64,000 bases of DNA from Solirubrobacterales bacterium (GTDB taxonomy: Bacteria; Actinomycetota; Thermoleophilia; Solirubrobacterales; 70-9). The translations under genes were made by a program, and so were the position numbers. This document shows positions 56,835 through 64,000 of the stretch, piece by piece. Position 1 is the first letter of the stretch. Each line of letters begins with the position of its first letter. The notes below the pieces were generated by a model. The model did no database searches. It worked only from the letters and a program-made list of their open reading frames with translations, and had not been told where the DNA came from. The DNA is taken from assembly GCA_009691195.1 (NCBI GenBank), contig SHVA01000011.1, positions 1 through 64,000 on the forward strand, written 5' to 3'.

Positions 56835-57938
56835 TTTGCGGCCGAGCAGGATCTTGAGGTTGGCGGACCCGTAGCCCGGCACGGCGAGATCGAGGTGCTT
56901 GTCTCCGTTGAAACTGCCCTTGGCGACCGAGTACGCATCCGAGCCGTTGGCGGCGGGGAAGTTGAGGGCGGGCTTGAAGTCACCGTTGCCCTTGCCCCGC
57001 AGCAGGTCGACGGAGCCATCGGAGTCGTCGGTCGCGACCAGGTCGAGCTTGCGATCTCGGTTGAAGTCGCCGGTGGCCATGATGTAGGCACAGGAGCCCG
57101 CCTCGTGCGGGACCGGGGCGGCGAAGCGCCCGTTGCCCTTGCCGCGCAGGAAGTAGATGTTCCCGATGCCGCAGCCTGCGGCGATGAGGTCCAGGCGGCC
57201 GTCGCGGTTGAAGTCGCCCGCCGCCAGACCGTAGCCTCCGCCCGCGGAGCTGGCGCTGTGCAGGGCCGGCTTGAAGGTGCCGTTGCTCCTACCACGCAGC
57301 AGGTTGACGAAGCCGTCCTGGGAGAGCGTCGCCAGGTCCGCTCGCCCGTCGCCGTCGAAGTCACGCACCTGCAATCCCTCGGGCATGGTGCCCGCGGGGT
57401 AGCCCACCGGGGCCTTGAACTTGGCGCCCTTCTTGCCGAGCAGGACGGAGACGTTGTCGTCGAGCTCGTTGGTCGCGGCCAGGTCGGTGAAGCGGTCCCC
57501 GTTGAAATTGCCCTTTCCGAGGAACACGGTGTCGTCTCCGGTCGGCTGGAACCTGGGCGGCTCGAAGCGGCCGTTGCCCTTGCCGATCAGGATCGACACG
57601 CCTCCGCCGAGCTCGTCCTCCGCGACGGCGAGGTCCTGATGGCCGTCGTGGTTGAAGTCGGCCGGGACGAGGCTGAACGGGTAGTCGCCGGCCGCCGACG
57701 TGCGCGCCGCCCTGAACGTTCCGTTCCCTCGCCCGAGCAGCACCGAGACGCTTTGGCCCTCCTGGTTGCCGACGGCGACGTCCTGGTGGCCGTCCCCGTT
57801 GAAGTCGGCCACGGCGATGGCATAGGGGTCGCCCTCGACCTCGTAGGAGGCAGGCGCCGAGAAGTCGATCGCCATCGCGCCGGCGGCCGTGGCGAGCAGC
57901 GCGGCCGCCGCGATCAGGACTGTCCCCCACGAGCGCAT
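56832..57938 (-). CDS. Secreted FG-GAP/VCBS seven-bladed beta-propeller
   Basis: This 368-residue protein has a signal peptide (SWGTVLIAAAALLATAAG, cleavage near AMA). Seven FG-GAP repeats of about 47 residues follow, each with a calcium-binding loop such as ADFNGDGHQDVAV, ADFNHDGHQDLAV, RDFDGDGRADLAT and GDFNRDGRLDLIA. Together they should close an integrin-alpha-like propeller. No catalytic or anchoring domain is attached, so it is probably an extracellular binding protein. ATG 57938 lies 7 nt after TACCGT. Confidence 0.85.
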   Translation of the reverse strand: MRSWGTVLIAAAALLATAAGAMAIDFSAPASYEVEGDPYAIAVADFNGDGHQDVAVGNQEGQSVSVLLGRGNGTFRAARTSAAGDYPFSLVPADFNHDGHQDLAVAEDELGGGVSILIGKGNGRFEPPRFQPTGDDTVFLGKGNFNGDRFTDLAATNELDDNVSVLLGKKGAKFKAPVGYPAGTMPEGLQVRDFDGDGRADLATLSQDGFVNLLRGRSNGTFKPALHSASSAGGGYGLAAGDFNRDGRLDLIAAGCGIGNIYFLRGKGNGRFAAPVPHEAGSCAYIMATGDFNRDRKLDLVATDDSDGSVDLLRGKGNGDFKPALNFPAANGSDAYSVAKGSFNGDKHLDLAVPGYGSANLKILLGRK

Positions 57939-57945
57939 CGAGCCT

Positions 57946-57951
57946 ACGGTA
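57946..57951 (-). promoter_or_regulatory. -10 box TACCGT, leaderless FG-GAP gene
   Basis: Reverse-strand TACCGT ends 7 nt before the ATG at 57938, in the 36-nt gap after the cyclase gene. Confidence 0.5.
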
Positions 57952-57974
57952 ACGCGTGAGAGCCCCGCAGGCCC

Positions 57975-60900
57975 TCAGGCGACGGGCTCGTGTGCCCTGC
58001 GGGCCAGGCCCGGGACGCCGAGCCGCTCGTACTCAGCTGCCGCCTCGGCCAGCAGCCGCTGGGCGGCGTCGGGGTCGGACTCGGCCAGCAGCCGCCCCTG
58101 GACCAGCGCGCAGCGGGCCGCGTCGAGCGGACGTCCGAGCTCGGCCCAGAGCCCGCGCGCCCGCGTCAGCTCCGCGGCGACCGTCTCGGGGTCCTCCGCG
58201 GCCGTCCCCGCCGCCTCGGCGGTGGCGGCCGGGCCGATCGGGTAGTGAAGGCGCTCGGCTAGCTGCGACGCCTCCTCGGCGGCGGCCTGCTCGCCGCGGC
58301 CGGCGAGGCGGAGTACCTCGGCGCGCGCGGCGATCGCCTCCACGGACTGGGCGATCAGGCCGGCCCGCTCGCAGATGTCGAGCGCCCGTGACAATTCGGT
58401 CTCGGCCGCCACGTAGTTGCCGCTGTCGCGCAGGACGGTCGCGAGCCAGAACAGCGCCGAGAAGGCGATCTCGGAGCGGCCGACCTGCTCGCCGTGCTCG
58501 TAGGCGCTCGTGCAGGCCTCGGTGGCCTCGTCCCAGTCGCCGTCTCGCCAGGCCAGGATCCCCTGGACCACATAGGGGAAGCAGAGCTTTCCGCGCAGTC
58601 CCTCGCGCCTGACCAGCGAGGAGCTCGCCTCCGCCGCGCTCTCGACCTCAGGCCAGTCGGCGCGGTGGACGGCGAGCTGCCCGAGCGACGCGTGCAGCTC
58701 GACCTGGGAGGGGAGGTCGCCCACCTCCTGGGCGAGGGCGAGGGCGTCCCGGTAGGCCTCGGCGGCGCCCTCGTAGTCCGCCTCGGACACCTCGAGGTGG
58801 TAGCCGAGGCTCAGCAGTGCCCGGACGGCCTCGCCGCGGTCGGACTCGCGCGCAAGCGCAACCGAGCGCTCGAGGTTCTCGCGGGCCTTCTCGGAGTCGC
58901 CGATGCGCCCGAAGATCCCGTGCGCGCGGCTCGCGGCTCGGGCCTCGCCCAGCCGCTCGGCCAGCCGCAGCGCCTTCTCGGAGGCATAGATCGCGAGCAT
59001 GTTGTCGCCGGTGTGCATGTAGAGCGAGGCGGCCTCCTCGTAGAGCCGCACCAGCTCGATCCGGGGCTCGCCGTCCTTGAGCAGGTCGATCCCGCGCTGG
59101 TAGTTGTCGATCGAGGCCTTGCGCTCGCCCTTATGCCAGAGCCCCGCGCCGATCTTGCGGTGGAGGTCGGCGACCCGGAAAAGCTCCTCCTGCTCGCGGT
59201 GATATTCGAGGCAGCGCTCCCAGACGCCGACGGCCGCGTCAACGCGGCCCATCCGCAGCGCCACGTCGCCCCGCTTCTCGCCGATCCGCGCGCGATCGGC
59301 GTCGCTGATCGAGTCGGAGATCTCGAGTGCGGCGGTGTAGCGGTCGAAGGCCTCCGCGTTGGAGTAGAGCGCCGCGCCCGCGTCTCCGGCCGACTCGAGC
59401 AGCTCAACGGCTCGCTGCTGGAGCTCCCCCAGCGTCTTCGCGTTCATGCCGGCCTCGGCTCCCAGCGCGGCTCCGCGCGCGTAGTGCTCGGCGACCAGCC
59501 CCACCACCGCCTCGGAGCGCCCGCCCGCCCGCTCCTCGATGAAGTCGGCGACGTCAACGTGCTTCTGGGCGCGCACCGCCTTCGGCAGCATCCCGTAGGC
59601 GACGTCCCGGATCAGCACGTGCTTGAAGGCGTACTCGCGCTCGCCCGCCAGGCGGCTTCCGGGGCTCGGAACCAGCAGGTCCTTCTCCTGGAGGGCGACG
59701 AGCGCGCTCGCCAGGTCGATCCCCTCCTCCTCCGCGGTCGGCTCCAGCGAGCCCTCCCAGAAGCTCTGGCCGACCACCGACGCGTGCTGGAGCAGGCGGC
59801 GCTCCTGCAGGTCGAGCGAGTCGAGCCGCGCCGCGAGCAGCGACTGCACCGTCTGCGGGAGGGTCTCGGCCTCGGCGGTCTCCTCCTCCAGCAGGCGGTT
59901 GACCATCTCCTCGGCGAACAGCGGATTGCCCCCGGAGCGCTCAGCGACCCTGGGCGCGAGGTCGTCGCGCCCGTCGCCCCCGCGCTCGAGCAGCACCCCG
60001 ACGAGCTCCAGCACCTCGCCCTCGGTCAGTGGTTCGAGCGAGATCGTGGTCGCGTTGCGGCGCCCGCCGCCCCAGGCCGGCCGCTGCTCCAGCAGCTCGT
60101 CGCGGGCGAGGCAGACCAGCAGCAGCGGACCGCGCACCCAGCGCGCGAGGTGGTCGATCAGGTCGAGCACGCCCTCGTCCGCCCAGTGGATGTCCTCGAA
60201 GGCGAGCACCAGGGGGCGCCGGTTGGAGATCGCCTCGATGCAGGCGCGGACGGCGCTGAAGAGCGCCTCGCGCATTCGCTGCGGGTCGTCGGACTCGGGG
60301 GCCGGGGCGTCCTCGGGCGGCTCCAGGCCGAGCGGGATCGCAATCAGCGCGGCGCTCCGCTCCGCCGCCTCGGGCTCGCCGAGCTCGCCCATCAGGGCCT
60401 CGACGCCCTGGCTCAGCTTCTCCCAGGCTGCCTCCGGCGGGTCGGTGTCGAGGATCTCGAACTCCTCGCGAATCACCTCGCCAAGGGCCCAGTAGGCGAT
60501 CCCGGATCCGTACGGCGGGCAGCGGCCGATCCGGATCGCCGGCTTCAGCTCGGACTCGGCGAGCTTGCTGGTCAGCTCGCGCAGAAGCCGCGACTTGCCG
60601 ACGCCGGCCTGCCCGAGGACCGTGACGAGGTAGGGGCGGCCCTCGCGCTCAACCCTGTCCACGAGCGAGACGAGCATCTCGGCCTCCTCGCCGCGGCCGA
60701 TCAGCGGCGTCTCGGTCCGGGTGCTGCGGCGAGCCGCCTGCGCCAGCGCCCGGTTCGCCTCCCAGGCCGGTACCGGCTCCTGCTTGCCCTTGAGGCTGAG
60801 CGGCTCGAGCCGCTGGTAGTCGATCGCCTCGCGGCTGGCCAGATAGGTGGAGTCGCCGACGGTCACCGTTCCGGGTCTGCCGGCGGCCTGCAGTCGCGCT

Positions 60901-61511
60901 GCCACGTTGACCACGTCGCCCATCACGGTGTAGCGGTCGCCGACCGCGCCCGCCATCACCTCTCCGGAGTTGATGCCGACCCGCAGTGAGAAGGAGACCC
61001 CGTCGGCGGCGTCGGCCTCGCGCTCGATCTCGGCCATCGCGGTCTGCATCGCCAGGCCGGCCCTGACGGCGCGCTCGGGGTCGTCCTCGTGGGCGACCGG
61101 GGCGCCGAACACGCCCATCACGTTGTCGCCGATGAACTTGTCGACGCTTCCTCCGAAGCGCTCGACCTCGGCGGCCAGCCGCCTGAGGGTGCGGTCGATC
61201 AGCGCCTTGACCGCCTCGGGGTCCATGCGCTCGGCCGCCGCGGTATATCCCGAGAGGTCGGCGAAAAGGACGGTGGCCTGGCGGCGCTCCTCGGGCGGGG
61301 ACTCGGGCTCGGTCTTCGCCGGCGGCGCCGCGGCTGCCGGCTCGCCCTCCTCAAGCGCGGTGCCGCAGTCGATGCAGAAGCGGGCGCCGGGCTGGGGCGT
61401 GGCACCGCAGCCGGCGCATCGGCTCGGCATCGAGCTGCCGCAGGACATGCAGAAGCGGGCGCCCTCGGGACTCTCGGCGCCGCAGGACGGGCAGCTGACG
61501 CCGCCGGCCAT
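57975..61511 (-). CDS. Class III adenylate/guanylate cyclase with zinc ribbons, AAA ATPase and TPR domains
   Basis: This 1178-residue multidomain protein has two zinc ribbons (CPSCGAES...CMSCG and CAGCGATP...CIDCG, residues 7-50) and a class III cyclase domain (about 75-245). Metal Asps lie in LFADLSGYTAAAE and FIGDNVMGVFGAP, and the transition-state Asn and Arg in GDVVNVAARLQ. An AAA/NACHT-like ATPase follows (Walker A VLGQAGVGKSRLLRELTS near 300, Walker B VLAFEDIHWADEG near 440), then about 500 residues of TPR-like helices. Catalytic residues are intact. The layout is typical of soluble actinobacterial cyclases and signal-integrating ATPases. ATG 61511 begins just before the first zinc ribbon. 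Confidence 0.9.
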   Translation of the reverse strand: MAGGVSCPSCGAESPEGARFCMSCGSSMPSRCAGCGATPQPGARFCIDCGTALEEGEPAAAAPPAKTEPESPPEERRQATVLFADLSGYTAAAERMDPEAVKALIDRTLRRLAAEVERFGGSVDKFIGDNVMGVFGAPVAHEDDPERAVRAGLAMQTAMAEIEREADAADGVSFSLRVGINSGEVMAGAVGDRYTVMGDVVNVAARLQAAGRPGTVTVGDSTYLASREAIDYQRLEPLSLKGKQEPVPAWEANRALAQAARRSTRTETPLIGRGEEAEMLVSLVDRVEREGRPYLVTVLGQAGVGKSRLLRELTSKLAESELKPAIRIGRCPPYGSGIAYWALGEVIREEFEILDTDPPEAAWEKLSQGVEALMGELGEPEAAERSAALIAIPLGLEPPEDAPAPESDDPQRMREALFSAVRACIEAISNRRPLVLAFEDIHWADEGVLDLIDHLARWVRGPLLLVCLARDELLEQRPAWGGGRRNATTISLEPLTEGEVLELVGVLLERGGDGRDDLAPRVAERSGGNPLFAEEMVNRLLEEETAEAETLPQTVQSLLAARLDSLDLQERRLLQHASVVGQSFWEGSLEPTAEEEGIDLASALVALQEKDLLVPSPGSRLAGEREYAFKHVLIRDVAYGMLPKAVRAQKHVDVADFIEERAGGRSEAVVGLVAEHYARGAALGAEAGMNAKTLGELQQRAVELLESAGDAGAALYSNAEAFDRYTAALEISDSISDADRARIGEKRGDVALRMGRVDAAVGVWERCLEYHREQEELFRVADLHRKIGAGLWHKGERKASIDNYQRGIDLLKDGEPRIELVRLYEEAASLYMHTGDNMLAIYASEKALRLAERLGEARAASRAHGIFGRIGDSEKARENLERSVALARESDRGEAVRALLSLGYHLEVSEADYEGAAEAYRDALALAQEVGDLPSQVELHASLGQLAVHRADWPEVESAAEASSSLVRREGLRGKLCFPYVVQGILAWRDGDWDEATEACTSAYEHGEQVGRSEIAFSALFWLATVLRDSGNYVAAETELSRALDICERAGLIAQSVEAIAARAEVLRLAGRGEQAAAEEASQLAERLHYPIGPAATAEAAGTAAEDPETVAAELTRARGLWAELGRPLDAARCALVQGRLLAESDPDAAQRLLAEAAAEYERLGVPGLARRAHEPVA

Positions 61512-61624
61512 GGATGTTGAACGATACGCGAGCGGCTCGGAGACCGGGGACGGCGGGGCTGCGCTGGCGCTACGCTTGCGCATCTCGTCGGGCCTTCCGC
61601 GGCCCCCGTTCCTAAGGAGGAATC

Positions 61625-62710
61625 TTGCACCGGATCCGGACCCCGCTGATCGCTTCGTTCGCGCTTCTAATCTGTGCCGGCCTCGTCGCCTGTGGCGGCG
61701 GCGGAGGTGGGGGCGGTGACGAAGACCCGCAGCAGGTCCTCGACCAGACCTTCAACAACGATCAGCAGGTCTCCAGCGGGTCCTTCGACCTCGGGCTCAA
61801 GGTGGACATCGAAGGCGGCACTGACCCGGGCAGCCTCGACGCCAGCCTCGGCGGCCCCTTCCAGAGCGAGAAGGGCGGCGTGCCGAAGTTCGACCTGAAC
61901 GCAGACTTCAGCTTCGACAGCGACAACCGCAACGTCGACTTCACCGGCGGCGCCACCTCTACCGGCGACGCGGCCTTCATCGACTACAAGGACACCGAGT
62001 ACGAGCTTCCCGCGCAGCTCTTCGACACCTTCGAGCAGCGCTACGTCCAGATCCAGCGCCAGAGCGATCAGCAGGCCGGCAACGACTCCAGCCCGCTGAA
62101 GGCGCTCGGCATCGATCCCAGCACCTGGCTCAAGGACGTCTCCAACGAGGGCGACGAGGAGGTTGACGGCGCCGACACGATTCACGTCCACGGTGAGGCG
62201 GACGTGCCCGAGCTCGTCGCGGACCTGCGCAAGGCGGCCGAGAAGACCGGCCAGGCCCAGCAGATAGACCCGGCGCAGCTCTCCGCCTTGGAGGACATCG
62301 TCAAGTCGGCCGAGTTCGACATCTACAGCGGCACCGACGACCACATCCTCCGGCGCCTCGACGCCAACCTCGAGCTCGTGCCCCCGTCGGTCGTCCCCGG
62401 CGCGCCCGACTCGGTCAAGGTCGAGCTCAGCCTCAACATCAGCGATGTCAACGAGGACCAGACGATCGAGGAGCCCTCAGACGCGAAGTCGCTGAACGAG
62501 CTGTTCAGCGAGCTCGGCGTCAGCAGTGACCAGATCCAGGGCGCCCTCGGCGGCGCCGGCGCCGGCGCCGGCTCCGGCTCACCGCAGGCCGGGGGCTCGC
62601 CGAGTGGTCCCGCCAGCGACGAAGTCCAGGGCTACCTCGACTGCCTCCAGGGGGCTCAGGGCAGCGAGGCCGTCCAGGACTGCGCGGAGCAGTACGGGAT
62701 CGGCCAGTAG
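61625..62710 (+). CDS. LppX/LolA-like lipoprotein
   Basis: This 361-residue lipoprotein has the lipobox LVAC (Cys about 20) followed by Gly8, then a beta-rich body (DFSFDSDNRNVDFTGGATS, DAAFIDYKDTEYELPAQLFD) resembling the LppX/LprG or LolA-type half-barrel. It has a Gly/Ser-rich C-terminal linker and a small Cys-containing tail (DCLQGAQGSEAVQDCAEQYG). LppX-type proteins carry lipids across the envelope. TTG 61625 follows a perfect AAGGAGG. It lies 2 nt before the antiporter gene and diverges from the cyclase gene over 113 nt. Confidence 0.7.
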   Translation: MHRIRTPLIASFALLICAGLVACGGGGGGGGDEDPQQVLDQTFNNDQQVSSGSFDLGLKVDIEGGTDPGSLDASLGGPFQSEKGGVPKFDLNADFSFDSDNRNVDFTGGATSTGDAAFIDYKDTEYELPAQLFDTFEQRYVQIQRQSDQQAGNDSSPLKALGIDPSTWLKDVSNEGDEEVDGADTIHVHGEADVPELVADLRKAAEKTGQAQQIDPAQLSALEDIVKSAEFDIYSGTDDHILRRLDANLELVPPSVVPGAPDSVKVELSLNISDVNEDQTIEEPSDAKSLNELFSELGVSSDQIQGALGGAGAGAGSGSPQAGGSPSGPASDEVQGYLDCLQGAQGSEAVQDCAEQYGIGQ

Positions 62711-62712
62711 TA

Positions 62713-63852
62713 GTGGCCGCGGCGCCGCAGGGCTTCTCCCGGGGTTGGGGGTTCTTTCGCTCACCCCAGGGCTGGCCGTATCTGCTGGTGCCGCTGATCC
62801 CGGTTGCGATCGCGCTCGAGCTCGTCCACGCCTCCGCGGCTCTAGTCTTCTTCGCGGCCGCGCTGGGCGTGATCCCGACGGCGGCGCTGATGGGTCGCGC
62901 GACGGAGGAGGTTGCGTCGAAGTCCGGCCCCGGCATCGGTGGCCTTCTCAACGTCACCTTCGGCAACGCGCCGGAGCTGATCATCGCCCTGTTCGCCCTC
63001 AACGCCGGCCTCCAGGAGGTCGTCAAGGCATCGCTGATCGGCTCGATCCTGGGGAACGTCCTGCTGGTGCTGGGAGCCGCCATGGTCGCCGGCGGGCTCA
63101 CCGGGGGCCGTAAGACCCAGAGCTTCGACCGCACCGCCGCCAGCATCCAGTCGCTGATGCTGCTGCTGGCGGTCGGCGCGATGGTGCTGCCCGCGGTCTT
63201 CGAGCTGGTCGAGGGCAAGGGGCTTCCGGGCGTCAATCAGGAACGGGTCGCCTATGACAGCACCGTCGAGCACCTCTCGCTCGCCGTCGCCGCGGTCCTG
63301 ATCGTCACCTACGTGCTGGGGCTCCTGTTCAGCCTCAAGACCCACCGCGACCTCTTCAATCCCGACTACGGCGAGCACGAGGACAGCTGGGGCTGGTCGG
63401 TGCGCCGCTCGGTGATCGCGCTGGCGATCGCCGGCGTCGCGGTCGGCGTCATGTCGGAGATCCTCGTCGGCTCGATCGAGGCCGCCTCGGAATCGGTCGG
63501 GCTCAGCCCCTTCTTCATCGGAGTGATCGTGGTCGCGATCGTAGGCAACGCCGCCGAGCACTGGGTGGCGGTGCTGGTGGCGATGAAGGACAAGATGGAC
63601 CTCTCGGTCAACATCGCGATCGGCTCCAGCGCGCAGATCGCGCTCTTCGTCACCCCGGTCCTGGTGCTGACGTCGTTCGTGCTCGGCCCGGGGCCGATGC
63701 CGCTGGTCTTCAACGGCTTCGAGCTGGCGGGTGTGATCCTGGCGGTGATGGTCGCCCACCAGGTCACCAGTGAGGGGGAGTCGAACTGGTTCGAGGGCGT
63801 GCAGCTGCTGGCGCTCTACACGATCCTCGGCATCGCCTTCTACTTCGCCTGA
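62713..63852 (+). CDS. Calcium/proton antiporter (CAX family)
   Basis: This 379-residue CaCA-superfamily exchanger has 11 or so TM segments. The two alpha repeats are visible as NVTFGNAPELIIALFALNAG (about 79-98) and IVGNAAEHWVAVLVAMKDK (about 276-294), with the Glu residues that bind Ca2+. It expels calcium in exchange for protons. GTG 62713 lies 2 nt after the lipoprotein stop, so the two are co-transcribed. A second antiporter-like gene follows after 14 nt. Confidence 0.92.
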   Translation: MAAAPQGFSRGWGFFRSPQGWPYLLVPLIPVAIALELVHASAALVFFAAALGVIPTAALMGRATEEVASKSGPGIGGLLNVTFGNAPELIIALFALNAGLQEVVKASLIGSILGNVLLVLGAAMVAGGLTGGRKTQSFDRTAASIQSLMLLLAVGAMVLPAVFELVEGKGLPGVNQERVAYDSTVEHLSLAVAAVLIVTYVLGLLFSLKTHRDLFNPDYGEHEDSWGWSVRRSVIALAIAGVAVGVMSEILVGSIEAASESVGLSPFFIGVIVVAIVGNAAEHWVAVLVAMKDKMDLSVNIAIGSSAQIALFVTPVLVLTSFVLGPGPMPLVFNGFELAGVILAVMVAHQVTSEGESNWFEGVQLLALYTILGIAFYFA

Positions 63853-63866
63853 GGAGACGCTCCCGG

Positions 63867-64000
63867 ATGGAGGACCTCATCTATCTGATCGCCAGCTTCG
63901 CCGTGATCCTGGCGGGGGCCCTCCTGTTCACCAACGCGATCGAGTGGATCGGGCACAAGCTCGGCCTGGGGGAGGGCGCCGTCGGCAGCCTGCTCGCCGC
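63867..64000 (+). CDS. Sodium/calcium exchanger-like membrane protein, C-terminus cut by window edge
   Basis: Only 44 residues are present: a first TM segment (LIYLIASFAVILAGALLFTN) and AIEWIGHKLGLGEGAVGSLL. This matches the first helices of YrbG/CaCA-type Na+/Ca2+ exchangers, which have the small-residue GxxLxVxxAxxIAxxLGxSExxIG pattern. ATG 63867 lies 14 nt after the CAX stop. Identification is limited by length. Confidence 0.65.
   Translation, partial: MEDLIYLIASFAVILAGALLFTNAIEWIGHKLGLGEGAVGSLLA

Overview
This is a GC-rich, densely packed chromosomal segment, most consistent with an actinobacterium of the class Thermoleophilia (order Solirubrobacterales). Reasons: very high GC with GTG/TTG starts, an actinobacterial IHF, a HemQ-type coproheme decarboxylase, an FprA-type ferredoxin reductase, YrbE-type (Mce-locus) permeases with MMPL transporters, and the Lys/Arg-rich C-terminal module on a secreted beta-propeller. 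The assignment is inferred from gene content. No rRNA, tRNA, CRISPR array, insertion sequence or prophage was seen.

Layout. 1-5.4 kb: partial DegV, an NAD-dependent epimerase, a GST-like protein, and an Fe-S/redox group (ErpA-type carrier, BolA, CGFS glutaredoxin) beside an MMPL transporter. 5.4-13.8 kb: GH15 hydrolase, FprA-like reductase, a wrecked desaturase/carotene hydroxylase gene, HemQ, a GT4-flippase-like fusion and a secreted YWTD propeller. 13.8-24.1 kb: divergent metH/metE, an aldehyde dehydrogenase, and amt (frameshifted) with a PII gene. 24.1-31.1 kb: five consecutive paralogous PQQ-type sugar-dehydrogenase-like propellers preceded by a lipoprotein. 31.3-37.3 kb: two MlaE permeases, an MlaF ATPase, an MMPL transporter and an unusual thioredoxin-fold protein, with no Mce-domain gene. 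37.3-44.8 kb: B3/4 protein, hypotheticals, mIHF, an alpha-oxoamine synthase divergent from a YghO-like acyltransferase, AlkA, and a poorly recognised patch with a truncated gene start. 44.8-48 kb: a TPP-riboswitch-controlled thiamine-precursor ABC transporter. 48-57.9 kb: TMEM175-like channel (frameshift in a G tract), PucR regulator divergent from a Delta9-type desaturase, a methyltransferase with an in-frame TGA, VWA/MoxR pair, PPK2, GNAT, an EVE/DUF2203 operon and an FG-GAP propeller. 58-64 kb: a cyclase-AAA-TPR regulator, a LppX-like lipoprotein and two cation/Ca2+ antiporter genes.

Three cross-cutting observations stand out. First, many starts lie exactly 6-7 nt (some 8) downstream of a TANNNT box, which indicates leaderless transcription and fixes several start codons. 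Second, four genes carry apparent inactivating lesions (8697-9345, amt near 22354, the G8 tract at 48055-48062, TGA at 50960-50962); these are either real decay or assembly errors. Third, the tandem propeller cluster, the Mce-less MlaE/F-MMPL locus and the oxoamine synthase/acyltransferase pair are the best candidates for undescribed functional units.
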